A stretch of DNA of 64,000 nucleotides from Lysinibacillus pinottii (GTDB lineage Bacteria; Bacillota; Bacilli; Bacillales_A; Planococcaceae). The stretch covers positions 186,001-250,000 of the forward strand of contig NZ_JANTOO010000005.1 of the NCBI RefSeq assembly GCF_024753545.1. Reading direction: 5' to 3'. A model generated the notes under the pieces. It had not been told where the DNA came from and did no database searches. It worked only from the letters and a program-made list of their open reading frames with translations. Shown piece by piece: positions 16,672 to 25,555 of this stretch (position 1 is its first letter; each line of letters begins with the position of its first letter). The translations under genes and the position numbers were made by a program.

Positions 16672-16683
16672 TGTAATCCCCAT

Positions 16684-17066
16684 TTCCTAAAATCCAAAAA
16701 TATAGACTATCTGATAATAGCATAAAATTATGCTTACATAAATATGAAAATACGACTAAATATCTATATAAAATAAATAATATTAGAAAAAGATGCACTT
16801 TTACTATAGAATGTTAAAAAAAGGATGGTAAAAAAAGAAAATAGAAATGAAGAGGGTAGGTGTACAAAATATATGTATATGACAGCTTGAAGGTCTTATA
16901 TACTTAATTCATATTTGTAAAGTTGGTTATTGGTAGTGGAAAATTATTATTGTATATTAAATGAAAGAGCTTAGTTTACTTAATGTTTCAATTTATCATT
17001 TGTTAGTCCATAAGATATGATAAAATAAAAGATAAATGTAAGGTCATTTTAGGAGGAATAAATTCA
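16684..17066. other. Divergent AT-rich gap before ppaC
   Basis: About 380 bases of AT-rich DNA lie between the divergent GNAT and ppaC genes. AGGAGG just before ppaC is a strong ribosome site. TTGTTA at 17000 and TAAAAT at 17021 could form a promoter with a short 15-base spacer. No supported small gene or RNA structure is visible. Confidence 0.3.
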
Positions 17067-17993
17067 ATGAGTAAAGTATTAGTTTTTGGACATAAAAACC
17101 CAGATACAGACACGATCACATCTGCAATCGTATATGCTTATTTAAAACAACAAATTGGAGAAGAAGCAGAGGCAGTACGTCTAGGAGATGTTAATAATGA
17201 AACTCAATTTGCTTTAGATAAATTTGGCTTTGAAGCGCCACGTTTAATCTCTTCTGTTGTTGATGAAGCGGACAAAGTTATTCTAGTAGACCACAATGAA
17301 TTCCAACAATCGGCTGACGGTATTGAGGAAGTGCAAATTGCAGAGGTAATTGATCACCACCGCATCGCCAACTTCCAAACAGCTGATCCACTATATTATC
17401 GTGCAGAACCAGTAGGCTGTACGGCTACTATTCTTAAGAAAATTTTTAACGAAAACGGTTTAGACATACCTGCGAACATTGCTGGTTTAATGTTATCTGC
17501 AATTGTTTCAGATACATTATTATTCAAATCACCGACTTGCACAGAGCAAGATGTAAAAGCGGGCGAAGAGCTAGCTAAAATTGCTAATGTGGACGTTGCA
17601 GAATATGGTTTAGCTATGCTAAAAGCAGGTGCAGACCTATCTGATAAATCTTTAGAGGATTTATTATCATTAGATGCTAAGGAATTCCAATTTGGTGAGT
17701 ACAAATCTGTTGTTGCACAGGTTAATGCTGTAGATATTAATGATGTACTTAATCGTCAAGAGGAATTAGAGATTTTATTAAATAAAAATGTTGCTGAAAA
17801 TGGTTTAGATTTATTCTTCTTCGTTGTGACAGATATTTTAAACAACGATTCTACAGCTGTAGCAATTGGACAAGTAGCACAAGCTGTAGCAAAAGGATTC
17901 AGTGCTGAGCTTATCAACAACCGTGTTGTGTTACCAGGTGTTGTTTCTCGTAAAAAACAAATTGTGCCAGTATTAACAGAAGCTCTAAAATAA
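17067..17993 (+). CDS. ppaC: Manganese-dependent inorganic pyrophosphatase (DHH family)
   Basis: A 308-residue cytoplasmic enzyme that splits pyrophosphate to phosphate and so drives biosynthesis. The metal-binding motifs are all present: GHKNPDTD (His9, Asp13, Asp15), VDHNE, and DHHRIANF. The C-terminal DHHA2 domain carries the conserved SRKKQ segment near the end. Length and motifs match B. subtilis PpaC (YybQ). It is monocistronic with a strong AGGAGG site and a terminator. Confidence 0.95.
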   Translation: MSKVLVFGHKNPDTDTITSAIVYAYLKQQIGEEAEAVRLGDVNNETQFALDKFGFEAPRLISSVVDEADKVILVDHNEFQQSADGIEEVQIAEVIDHHRIANFQTADPLYYRAEPVGCTATILKKIFNENGLDIPANIAGLMLSAIVSDTLLFKSPTCTEQDVKAGEELAKIANVDVAEYGLAMLKAGADLSDKSLEDLLSLDAKEFQFGEYKSVVAQVNAVDINDVLNRQEELEILLNKNVAENGLDLFFFVVTDILNNDSTAVAIGQVAQAVAKGFSAELINNRVVLPGVVSRKKQIVPVLTEALK

Positions 17994-17996
17994 TTT

Positions 17997-18030
17997 AAAA
18001 GAGGCTGTCTATGAGGACAGCCTCTTTTTT
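17997..18030. terminator. Bidirectional terminator between ppaC and the Rieske oxidoreductase gene
   Basis: AAAAGAGGCTGTC pairs with GACAGCCTCTTTT around a short loop, with T-runs on both strands. Confidence 0.9.
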
Positions 18031-19408
18031 AATCTAGTTTCAAAGGTTGTACGGCAGGTCCTTCTAGTACTTCTCCTTGAGCGTTGAAGCGGGAGCCATG
18101 GCAAGGACAATCCCAAGTTTCATCAGCCTCGTTCCATTTCGTCTTACAGCCTAAGTGCGTGCATGTTGGGGCACTGGCATGTCTCATATACCCAGTAATA
18201 AACTCTTTTGCGACAAAGCCGCCAACTTTAAGCATTTGCATAAATTGTGCACCGAATTTTGTACGTGAGGGTGAATAGAGTGCAATGGCACCATCTTCAC
18301 TTCTCGATCCAGTGATTAGGCTGGATAAAATGTCACCAGCAACAAAGGAATTAGAAATGCCCCACTTTCTATAGCCAGTAGCAATGAATACGTTCGGCAA
18401 TGAGTTTGTAATTCTTCCTACATAAGGAACGATGTCAGGAGTCTCGATATCCTGAGCTGACCATCGATAAATGGGCTCTTGCTCAAAATGTTCTTTCATT
18501 TCATTTGAAATGGCATCATAGTACGGTTCTGTATTGACTGTTTCCCCAGCGATATGATTCGCTCCACCAAGTACTAAAAAATGCTCGTTCTTAATTGTAG
18601 CTGTGCGAATGGAACGGGATGGGAAATCAACGGATAAATATTGACCCTGCATAGTTTCAGAAATTTTACTAGCCACCATATAAGAACGACTATTTGATAG
18701 TTTGAACAGCTTTAGTCCCTTAAAAGCCTCAATGGGATAATGTGAGCACAAAATAAGCTTCTTATATTGAACCGACATGTTCTTTTCGGTATGTAAGTTA
18801 TTTTGAGCTATGTTTAATTGTTGAACCCGTGTATTTGTATAAAGCTTTGCCCCCATCGCCTGTGCTTCTTTGGCAAGAAAATTACTTACCTCTACAGGGT
18901 TTATTTGAGCTTGCTGGGACATGCATAAGGCCTTTTTAATGGGGAAGGGAAGCTCCGTTTCTGTGGTGATTTTTGATTGGATATTTAAAACTTTATAAGC
19001 ATTCCATTCTTTTAATAATTGCGCATACCCATCCTTTGTTTGAGCATACAATAGTGAATCTACTTGCTTAACACTGCCTTTTGGAAGTAATTGTGTTACC
19101 TTTTCAATGGCTTGTTGATTGAGTTGGTAGTAAAGCTGTGCTTCATCAACAGATAGTTTTTCTAAAAGGTTTGCATAAACGATACTATGCTGGGCAGTTA
19201 ATTTACCTGTGGAGTGGCCCGTGGTACCATGACCAAAATGGGTGTTCGCCTCAAGTAAAAGGACATCAACACCTGCTTTTGCCAAGACATAGGCTGTATA
19301 AAGACCGGTTAAGCCTCCTCCGACTATACATACATCACAAGTTGTCGATGAAGTAAGTGAAGATAGTGAGACAGATTCGGACGTAGCGAGCCAAAGAGAT
19401 TGAGTCAT
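18029..19408 (-). CDS. yhfW: FAD-dependent oxidoreductase with C-terminal Rieske 2Fe-2S domain (YhfW-like)
   Basis: A 459-residue fusion. The N-terminal part is a DAO-type flavoprotein with the dinucleotide-binding motif VCIVGGGLTGLYTAY at about 26-40. The C-terminal 50 residues form a Rieske cluster site: C416-T-H418 and C434-P-C-H437. B. subtilis YhfW has this same order. The reaction is unknown; electron transfer between the flavin and the cluster is expected. It is a single gene, convergent with ppaC and divergent from the DsbA-like gene. Confidence 0.85.
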   Translation of the reverse strand: MTQSLWLATSESVSLSSLTSSTTCDVCIVGGGLTGLYTAYVLAKAGVDVLLLEANTHFGHGTTGHSTGKLTAQHSIVYANLLEKLSVDEAQLYYQLNQQAIEKVTQLLPKGSVKQVDSLLYAQTKDGYAQLLKEWNAYKVLNIQSKITTETELPFPIKKALCMSQQAQINPVEVSNFLAKEAQAMGAKLYTNTRVQQLNIAQNNLHTEKNMSVQYKKLILCSHYPIEAFKGLKLFKLSNSRSYMVASKISETMQGQYLSVDFPSRSIRTATIKNEHFLVLGGANHIAGETVNTEPYYDAISNEMKEHFEQEPIYRWSAQDIETPDIVPYVGRITNSLPNVFIATGYRKWGISNSFVAGDILSSLITGSRSEDGAIALYSPSRTKFGAQFMQMLKVGGFVAKEFITGYMRHASAPTCTHLGCKTKWNEADETWDCPCHGSRFNAQGEVLEGPAVQPLKLD

Positions 19409-19533
19409 AGATAAACCTCACAATGTTTTTATGTTCAGTATGTAGATGTACTGGTGAATTTATGCAATGAAGCATAAAAATTGCCTTGTTATTTAGTCTA
19501 TCGCTACAATGTAGCAAAAGGAGAGTGTAAGTA

Positions 19534-20241
19534 ATGAAAATTGAAATTTGGTCTGACTATGTATGTCCGTTTTGTTATATTGGTAAAAAACAATTAGAGC
19601 AAGCTATTGAAGATACTGGCCTTGGTGGGCAAGTGGAGCTGGTTTATAAAAGTTATCAACTTGATCCAAATACCCCAGTAGATTCGAATATTACGGTGTA
19701 TGAATCATTAGCAAAGAAATATGGCATGTCTTTAGAAAAGGCCAAAGAAATGACATTGGGCGTTACTGCGCGTGCGAAAGAAGTAGGATTAAACTATGAC
19801 TTTAGCAATCTAATGGAGGAGAATACGTTAAAGGCACATCGACTTGTTAAATGGGCAGAGCAGCAGGGAGATGTTACGGCATTAGTGGAAGCACTATTGC
19901 ATAGTCATTTTATTGAAGGAAAACGTATTGGACAAGAGGAAGTATTATTAGATATAGCAGAACAAGTAGGGTTGCAACGCGAGCAAGTGGCTAAAATTCT
20001 TGCTGTGGATGAATTTAAAAATGAGGTAGAAGCGGATATTCAAGAAGGGTTGCAGCTTGGAGTTCGTGGGGTTCCATTCTTTGTCTTAAACCGCAAATAT
20101 GGTATTTCTGGAGCACAGCCACAAGAAGTATTCGAAGATACATTATGTAAAGTGGCTGAGGAAGAGGGCTTACAACCTGGTCTGAAAATGGCTGGTACAG
20201 GTAACGCTGGTGTTTGTACAGATGATAACTGTAAATTATAG
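19534..20241 (+). CDS. DsbA-family oxidoreductase (FrnE/YwbO-like)
   Basis: A 235-residue thioredoxin-fold protein with the DsbA active site CPFC at residues 11-14. No signal peptide is present, so it acts in the cytoplasm. A cis-Pro loop GVRGVPFFVLN lies near 187-197, and a Cys-containing tail (CTDDNC) ends the protein. FrnE-type proteins are linked to polyketide tailoring or oxidative stress tolerance, but the substrate is generally unknown. AAAGGAG precedes the ATG. The gene is single, with a hairpin after it. Confidence 0.85.
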   Translation: MKIEIWSDYVCPFCYIGKKQLEQAIEDTGLGGQVELVYKSYQLDPNTPVDSNITVYESLAKKYGMSLEKAKEMTLGVTARAKEVGLNYDFSNLMEENTLKAHRLVKWAEQQGDVTALVEALLHSHFIEGKRIGQEEVLLDIAEQVGLQREQVAKILAVDEFKNEVEADIQEGLQLGVRGVPFFVLNRKYGISGAQPQEVFEDTLCKVAEEEGLQPGLKMAGTGNAGVCTDDNCKL

Positions 20242-20263
20242 CGCTAAAATTACTATTATAACT

Positions 20264-20289
20264 GAGAGGCTTGACATATCAAGCCTCTC
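20264..20289 (+). terminator. Hairpin terminator after the DsbA-like gene
   Basis: An 11-bp perfect stem GAGAGGCTTGA/TCAAGCCTCTC; the following T-run is weak. Confidence 0.65.
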
Positions 20290-20349
20290 TTATTCGTTTA
20301 GTGAAAAATCTTATCTAATATTTCAGTCAAAAGTCTGAGGAAAGTATCG

Positions 20350-20378
20350 TTGACTTTTTAAAAGAATTTTTTTAAGAT
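20350..20378 (+). promoter_or_regulatory. Sigma-A type promoter of the azoreductase gene
   Basis: TTGACT at 20350-20355, a 17-base spacer and TAAGAT at 20373-20378. It lies about 59 bases before the ATG. Confidence 0.6.
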
Positions 20379-20436
20379 AGGTTTATATCTTGAATTCGAG
20401 ATAATAGACTATGAGATTTAAGGGAGATTTTATATA

Positions 20437-21063
20437 ATGAACGTTTTAGTAGTAAAAGCAAACAACCGTCCAGACGGTATTTCAACAAAAATGTACGATA
20501 CATTTATGGAAAACGTACAAGGTGTAAACGTTACAACTTTTGACGTATTTGCAGAAGATATGCCATACTTTGGGCAAGATCTTTTCAATGCGTTTGGTAA
20601 AGTACAAAATGGTGGAGAGTTAACAGACATCGAATCACGTCTTTTAGCTGCTAAACAAAAAGCGATGGATGCATTAACAGCAGCTGATTTAGTCGTATTT
20701 GCGTTCCCACTTTGGAATTTAACTATTCCAGCACCTTTACAAACATTTATTGACTATGTATACCAAGCAGGTTTCACATTCAAATACGGTGAAGATGGCC
20801 AAATGGTTAGCCTAATGACTGATAAAAAAGCGATTATCTTAAATGCTCGTGGTGGCTACTACTCACTACCAGAAACACAGCCTATGGAAATGTCCGTAAA
20901 CTACATTAAAAATGTAGCAGGCGGTGTATTTGGTATGGAAATTATCGAAGAAGTAATTATTGAAGGTCACAATGCATCACCTGATAAAGCACAAGAAATT
21001 ATTGCAAATGGCCTAGAAGAAGTGAAAAAAGTAGCTCAATCACTTCAAGCGGTAAACGCGTAA
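20437..21063 (+). CDS. azoR: FMN-dependent NADH:quinone/azo oxidoreductase (AzoR)
   Basis: A 208-residue flavodoxin-like enzyme of the AzoR/AcpD family. It would reduce quinones and azo compounds with NADH and protect against electrophiles. Family landmarks are the FMN loop near FPLWNLTIPAPLQTFIDYV (about 89-107) and the NARGGYYS segment near 136-143. It is monocistronic with its own promoter and terminator. In B. subtilis, azoR1 is repressed by the HxlR-type regulator YodB. An HxlR-family gene lies at 25042, but I saw no copy of its candidate operator here. Confidence 0.9.
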   Translation: MNVLVVKANNRPDGISTKMYDTFMENVQGVNVTTFDVFAEDMPYFGQDLFNAFGKVQNGGELTDIESRLLAAKQKAMDALTAADLVVFAFPLWNLTIPAPLQTFIDYVYQAGFTFKYGEDGQMVSLMTDKKAIILNARGGYYSLPETQPMEMSVNYIKNVAGGVFGMEIIEEVIIEGHNASPDKAQEIIANGLEEVKKVAQSLQAVNA

Positions 21064-21078
21064 AAAATATTTTTTAAT

Positions 21079-21112
21079 AAAAGACCTTTCAAATTTGAGA
21101 GGTCTTTTTTTA
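21079..21112 (+). terminator. Terminator after azoR
   Basis: AAAGACCT pairs with AGGTCTTT, with an inner CAAATTTG palindrome, followed by a T-run. Confidence 0.85.
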
Positions 21113-21367
21113 TTTTGTGAACAGAGGTATGGTGTGGCACTGAGGTCGGATATATTGGTATTAACTATATATTCGGAATTTACATTTCCTAACATTCTAT
21201 TGGATGTGCGAAAATAAAAATGATAGAAAAATGCGATTTTATAGGAAAGTAATAATCCATTCTTTTAAAAATACATATAATTAGGACTAATTATTCAGTA
21301 AAAAATACAGTTAGTTTAATATAATAGTATTTGTAGGAAAATACTAGATGAATAAGGAGGTTGTTGT
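21113..21367. other. AT-rich gap before the SLH 5'-nucleotidase gene
   Basis: TATAAT at 21320-21325 is a likely -10; the best -35 candidate (TTCAGT at 21294) has a long 20-base spacer. GGAGG at 21357-21361 is the ribosome site. No other feature is seen. Confidence 0.3.
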
Positions 21368-23728
21368 ATGAACAAGAAATTAATAACTAAATTCTTAGCC
21401 ATGCTACTAGTTTTATTCGCGTTGATACCATTTGGATGGACTGCTAATGCTGCTTCCAATGAAGTTACACGCGCTGATTATGTAAAAGAATTAGTAGAAA
21501 GCTTAGATGTCGAGATAGGTGATGGTTCTTCCCTTACTTTTACTGATGTCTCTAAGGATTTAGCGCCATATGTAGAAAAAGCTGTACAGTTAAAACTTAT
21601 AAAAGGAAAAACGGCAACTACATTTGGTCCAAACGATAAATTAACACGTCAACAAGCATTTGTTATATCTGCTCGTGGACTTGTTAGTGAAAATGCGTCC
21701 CTTACGGTCTTAGATCAATTTAAGGATGCTGATCAAATTGCTGAAGCTTATAAACAAGATTTAGCTAATGCTGTTGTAGCAAATATTCTTCAAGCGTTCG
21801 AGGATAATACGATTCGTCCTCGTGACTATGTAACACATGAGCAAATGGGAAGTATTGTGGAGCGCTTTGTAGCTGAATACAAGGCACCATCTCATGGAGT
21901 CTCAGTAGATCTTCAAATTTTAGGAACTACAGATATTCATACAAATTTAGCTAATTATAATTACTATTTAGATGCTCCGTCATCTGAGGTAGGTTTAGCT
22001 AATACAGCTACATTAATTGAACAAGCTCGTGCGAAAAATCCTAACACACTATTATTCGATAATGGGGATTTAATTCAAGGTACGCCACTTGGCTCTTATA
22101 AAGCGTTAGAAAGTGTATTAAAGCCAGGGGAAGTACACCCAGCTATTGCAGCGCTTAACGCTTTAAAATACGATGGCGGAACTTTAGGGAATCATGAATT
22201 CAACTATGGTCTAGACTTCTTAGATGAAGTATTAAATGATGCAAAATATCCAGTCGTAAATGCTAATACTTACGATGCCAAAACAAAAAAGCGTATGTTT
22301 ACACCTTATGTCATTCTTGATAAAGAAGTAGTGGACAATGCAGGTAAGAAACATACACTGAAAGTTGGTGTGACTGGAATTGTACCAACGAAAATTGTTG
22401 AATGGGATGCCATTCATTTAGCTGGTAAAGTTAACATGCAAGAGCCTGTTGAAGCCGTAAAAGAAGTAGTACCTGAAATGCAGAAGGCTGGAGCAGACGT
22501 AATAGTTGTTCTTTCCCATTCAGGTATTGGTGAGGATACTTATGTGAAAGGCGCTGAAAATGTTGGTTATCAACTAGCTGGAATTGATGGAATTGATGCT
22601 TTGATTACAGGGCACTCTCACTTAACATTCCCAGGTGACTACAAAGATTTGAAAGATGTAGATCAAGAAAAGGGAACTATTCATGGTGTTCCAACTGTTA
22701 TGGCAGGTAGCTATGGTAGCCATCTTGGTGTCATTGACCTAAAAATTGAACAACAAGGATCAGAGTGGGTTGTAGTTGATGGTAGTGGGTCATTACAATC
22801 AATCAAGCAAGAAGGTTTACAACCTTCCACTACGGTGTTAAAGGCTGTGAAACAAGCACATGAAGGCACTTTAACATATATTCGTCAGCCTGTTGGTGAA
22901 ACAACTGCGCCAATCCATAGTTATTTCTCAATGGTGCAAGATGATTCTTCTATTCAAATCGTAACACAAGCACAAAAATGGTTTATTGAACAAGAATTAA
23001 AGGGAACGAAGGATGAGAAAACGCCGCTTCTTTCTGCTGGGGCTCCTTTTAAAGCGGGTTCACGAAATAATCCATTAGATTATACAAACATTCCAGTTGG
23101 TCCACTTGCCATTAAAAATATGGCGGATATTTATCATTACGATAATACTGTAGCAACCATTAAAGTGACAGGTGCACAAGCAGTAGAGTGGTTAGAGATG
23201 GCTGCAGGTATTTTTGCAACAATTGATCCGAATAAGTCAGAAGAGCAAAATATCATTGATCCAGAAGCACGCTCTTATAATTTTGATGTGTTAGATGGCT
23301 TAACCTATCAAATTGATGTAACATCTCCATCTAAATATGACCGTCGTGGTAATCTTGTTGATGAAAAGGCAAACCGTATTAAAAATGTACAGTATAATGG
23401 TAAACCAATTGATTTAAATCAAGAATTTATTATCATTACAAATAATTACCGTGTTGGTGGTTCGTATGGAGCGACATTTAAAAATACGGACGGCTCCAAT
23501 ATAACAAACTATGCTTATGAAAATCGTCAAGCTGTAGTTGATTATATTATGGCAAATAAAACAATTAACCCTGCTGCGGATAATAACTGGTCATTTGTAC
23601 CATTCCCAGCTAAGACAAAAGTTGTTTATCTATCTGCAAAAGATGCACAAAAATTTATCTCAGCAAATAGTGGCATTGAATATTTAGAGGATACAGAGGC
23701 AGGATTTGCTAAATATTTAATTAAATAA
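21368..23728 (+). CDS. SLH-anchored cell-surface 5'-nucleotidase/2',3'-cyclic phosphodiesterase
   Basis: A 786-residue exported protein. The signal peptide is cleaved near residue 28 (TANA/AS). S-layer homology repeats cover about 30-175, with TRADYVKELV, a FTDVSKDLAPYVEKA block and LTRQQAFVI. The metallophosphoesterase domain follows, with the metal motifs DIHTNL, DNGDLIQG, GNHEFNYG and GHSH. A C-terminal 5_nucleotid_C domain binds the nucleotide. It should release phosphate and nucleosides from extracellular nucleotides while held to the wall polymer. The SLH domain points to an S-layer-bearing host. A terminator shared with the next gene follows. Confidence 0.9.
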   Translation: MNKKLITKFLAMLLVLFALIPFGWTANAASNEVTRADYVKELVESLDVEIGDGSSLTFTDVSKDLAPYVEKAVQLKLIKGKTATTFGPNDKLTRQQAFVISARGLVSENASLTVLDQFKDADQIAEAYKQDLANAVVANILQAFEDNTIRPRDYVTHEQMGSIVERFVAEYKAPSHGVSVDLQILGTTDIHTNLANYNYYLDAPSSEVGLANTATLIEQARAKNPNTLLFDNGDLIQGTPLGSYKALESVLKPGEVHPAIAALNALKYDGGTLGNHEFNYGLDFLDEVLNDAKYPVVNANTYDAKTKKRMFTPYVILDKEVVDNAGKKHTLKVGVTGIVPTKIVEWDAIHLAGKVNMQEPVEAVKEVVPEMQKAGADVIVVLSHSGIGEDTYVKGAENVGYQLAGIDGIDALITGHSHLTFPGDYKDLKDVDQEKGTIHGVPTVMAGSYGSHLGVIDLKIEQQGSEWVVVDGSGSLQSIKQEGLQPSTTVLKAVKQAHEGTLTYIRQPVGETTAPIHSYFSMVQDDSSIQIVTQAQKWFIEQELKGTKDEKTPLLSAGAPFKAGSRNNPLDYTNIPVGPLAIKNMADIYHYDNTVATIKVTGAQAVEWLEMAAGIFATIDPNKSEEQNIIDPEARSYNFDVLDGLTYQIDVTSPSKYDRRGNLVDEKANRIKNVQYNGKPIDLNQEFIIITNNYRVGGSYGATFKNTDGSNITNYAYENRQAVVDYIMANKTINPAADNNWSFVPFPAKTKVVYLSAKDAQKFISANSGIEYLEDTEAGFAKYLIK

Positions 23729-23732
23729 AACA

Positions 23733-23772
23733 AAAAGAGAGAGTGCGATTTAATCGCTACTCTCCCTTTTTT
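23733..23772. terminator. Bidirectional terminator after the surface nucleotidase
   Basis: GAGAGTGCGATT pairs with AATCGCTACTCTC (one bulge) and is flanked by A- and T-runs. Confidence 0.8.
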
Positions 23773-24121
23773 GTCTTTCAAATGTATGAAAGCGAGTGCC
23801 CTGATATGTTAAAAGGCCAGTGTCACCCTCAACTAGCTGTCCAAAATCGCGACCATTCACTTTTAATTCCTGACGCTCCCCATTTCGTTCTTCAAACGTG
23901 ATGAAATAAGAAGTATATGCCGCAGAATGATTGGAACCTCCCCGAATATTCGTACGTTTTGTCACAACCTTAACGGGTATAGTAAAGGTTTGTGATTGAT
24001 TATTGGTAGACCAGGTGACAGTAGCTTTAATAAGGCTGAAAGCGATGCTACCAAAAACGATAAAAAAGACGATTGTAATAAAGCTCGATTCAAATGTAAT
24101 CCCGTTATGAAACCATAGCAT
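23750..24121 (-). CDS. DUF2500 membrane protein
   Basis: A 123-residue protein with one N-terminal membrane helix (about 13-32) and a soluble domain. It shows the DUF2500 pattern: VKVVTKRT, TSYFITFEERNGERQELKV, EGDTGLLTYQGTRFHTFER. Function is unknown; the domain probably faces outside or in the cytoplasm near the membrane. It is followed on the same strand by a terminator shared with the nucleotidase gene. The YceI-family gene lies 35 bases upstream on the same strand, so the two may be cotranscribed. Confidence 0.8.
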   Translation of the reverse strand: MLWFHNGITFESSFITIVFFIVFGSIAFSLIKATVTWSTNNQSQTFTIPVKVVTKRTNIRGGSNHSAAYTSYFITFEERNGERQELKVNGRDFGQLVEGDTGLLTYQGTRFHTFERQKRESSD

Positions 24122-24156
24122 TTATAGTTCCCTCTTTCCTTAAGGTAAATCTATAA

Positions 24157-24684
24157 CTAAAGGGGGCTTAACTCGACATCTACCACTATGTCAATCTCAT
24201 CACTGATTAATATGCCGCCTGTTTCTAAAATCGTATTATAGACTAAATTAAAATCACGGCGATCAATTTGTGCCTTTGCCTGAAAGCCATATACTTCTTG
24301 TGCCCAAGGATTAACACCGTTTCCTGTATATACTGTTGTAAATACGATAGGCCTTGTTATATTTTTAATCGTTAAATCCCCATGTATTAAAAAATTATTA
24401 TCATTTTGTTTATCAATATATGTAGAGGTAAAGACTATTTTTGGATAAACGTCTGCATCAAAAAAGTCTGGAGACACAAGGTGTATATCACGGTCATGAT
24501 TTTTTGTGGAGACACTAGCCACTGCAATGGTAATAGAAATACTTGCATCCTGCATTTTCTCAATATTGACTGCAGCAATTTCAGCGTTGTACGATTCGAA
24601 TGTACCGTGAATTTTAGATATCATCATATGTCGTACAGAAAAGCTAAGTGTGGAATGACTGACATCAATAGTGTATTTTTTTAT
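24157..24684 (-). CDS. YceI-family protein with an apparent AUA start codon
   Basis: A 175-residue lipocalin-like YceI protein without a signal peptide; the family binds isoprenoid or other lipids. The conserved N-terminal strand YTIDVSHSTLSFSVRHMMIS is encoded in frame upstream of the first ATG (24627). That frame has no ATG, GTG or TTG before a TAG. An ATA codon at 24684 has AGGGGG exactly 7 bases upstream and gives the expected family start KKYTIDVSHS. I therefore place the start there. ATT 24669 is a less likely alternative. If AUA is not used, the gene would make a protein lacking its first strand. It probably forms a pair with the DUF2500 gene. Confidence 0.7.
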   Translation of the reverse strand: MKKYTIDVSHSTLSFSVRHMMISKIHGTFESYNAEIAAVNIEKMQDASISITIAVASVSTKNHDRDIHLVSPDFFDADVYPKIVFTSTYIDKQNDNNFLIHGDLTIKNITRPIVFTTVYTGNGVNPWAQEVYGFQAKAQIDRRDFNLVYNTILETGGILISDEIDIVVDVELSPL

Positions 24685-24691
24685 ATAAAAA

Positions 24692-24697
24692 CCCCCT
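24692..24697 (-). promoter_or_regulatory. Ribosome-binding site that places the YceI start at AUA
   Basis: AGGGGG on the minus strand lies 7 bases before ATA 24684-24682. No comparable site stands in front of ATG 24627 or 24624. Confidence 0.6.
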
Positions 24698-25041
24698 AAA
24701 ACAGCATTCTACAACGAATAATAAAGTAAACAAATACCATATTCAATGTATTTTTCATAAATAGGAAAGGATAACCTTCCATAAAAGTGTAAACTGTGAA
24801 CATTTACAATACGTAAATAAATAGTTAGTCACATTACTGATATCTATGGCATTTTATGATTAGGAGGACAGATGTTTTAACGATGGTAAGTTCCGCCGTG
24901 ATTATGAAAAGACGAAAATTCAAAAGTTACTTTTTGTAATTAAGTATATAAAAGTGTATAAATTATGTTATGTAAATAAGTTACTCTAAATTTACATTTC
25001 CTTTAATAATCGTTACAATAGGTACATAGAGGTGAAGAAAT
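24698..25041. other. Gap before the HxlR gene with palindrome and start-stop mini-ORF
   Basis: AGGAGG at 24862-24867 precedes ATG TTT TAA at 24872-24880, a two-codon frame. A second 18-codon frame runs from ATG 24883 to 24939. These could be a leader element or the remains of a gene. The palindrome at 24928-24946 is listed separately. Otherwise the sequence is AT-rich and unassigned. Confidence 0.35.
24928..24946. promoter_or_regulatory. Candidate operator palindrome of the HxlR-family regulator
   Basis: TACTTTTTGTAATTAAGTA is an inverted repeat (TACTT/AAGTA around 9 bases). It lies about 95 bases before the HxlR gene and resembles, as I recall them, the TACTA-TTGTAA-type sites of YodB/CatR. 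Autoregulation is inferred. Confidence 0.4.
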
Positions 25042-25347
25042 ATGAATGAGACAACTTTATGTCCTCGTTTAGCTAAAGCAATGGATTTAATTGGAAAACG
25101 ATGGACGGGTTTAATATTATATCAATTATTAGATGGATCGCAGCGTTTTAATGAAATAGAGTCAGCATTACCTGTTAGTGGGCGTTTATTATCAGAACGC
25201 TTAAAGGAACTGGAAAAAGAAGGGCTTGTTGAACGTAAAGTGTATTCTGAGGTTCCAGTACGAGTTGAATATTCATTAACAGATAAAGGGCAAGCATTAG
25301 AAGGGGCTATCCGCAATATTGAAACATGGGCAAGTAGCTGGCTCTAA
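25042..25347 (+). CDS. HxlR-family transcriptional regulator
   Basis: A 101-residue winged-helix regulator of the HxlR family. The conserved N-terminal Cys is at residue 7 (LCPRLAKAMDLIGKRW), the redox- and electrophile-sensing position in YodB and CatR. The recognition region is VSGRLLSERLKELEKEGLV, followed by a wing with RVEYSLTDKG. Regulators of this type repress quinone and azo reductases and respond to electrophile stress through the Cys. An azoreductase gene lies 4 kb upstream. GAGGTGAAG precedes the ATG. Target and inducer are inferred only. Confidence 0.82.
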   Translation: MNETTLCPRLAKAMDLIGKRWTGLILYQLLDGSQRFNEIESALPVSGRLLSERLKELEKEGLVERKVYSEVPVRVEYSLTDKGQALEGAIRNIETWASSWL

Positions 25348-25392
25348 AATAAGTCCTTTGTCCTTTAGGTAATATTGTGCCAAAAACGACAC

Positions 25393-25421
25393 TTGGAATG
25401 ACTGTCAATTTTCTTTATAAT
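25393..25421 (+). promoter_or_regulatory. Sigma-A type promoter of murB
   Basis: TTGGAA at 25393-25398, a 17-base spacer and TATAAT at 25416-25421. It leaves a 5' leader of about 125 bases before murB. Confidence 0.6.
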
Positions 25422-25555
25422 ATTCATCATCTCTGCACAAGACCTACCTGTCTTTTTATGTGAGATAAAAATACCCTTCATTTTACTTGTCAAATTGGGG
25501 TTCTAAATCCATACTGGTGTAGAGTAAGAAGGACGTTAGAAAGGAATTAGCTCTC

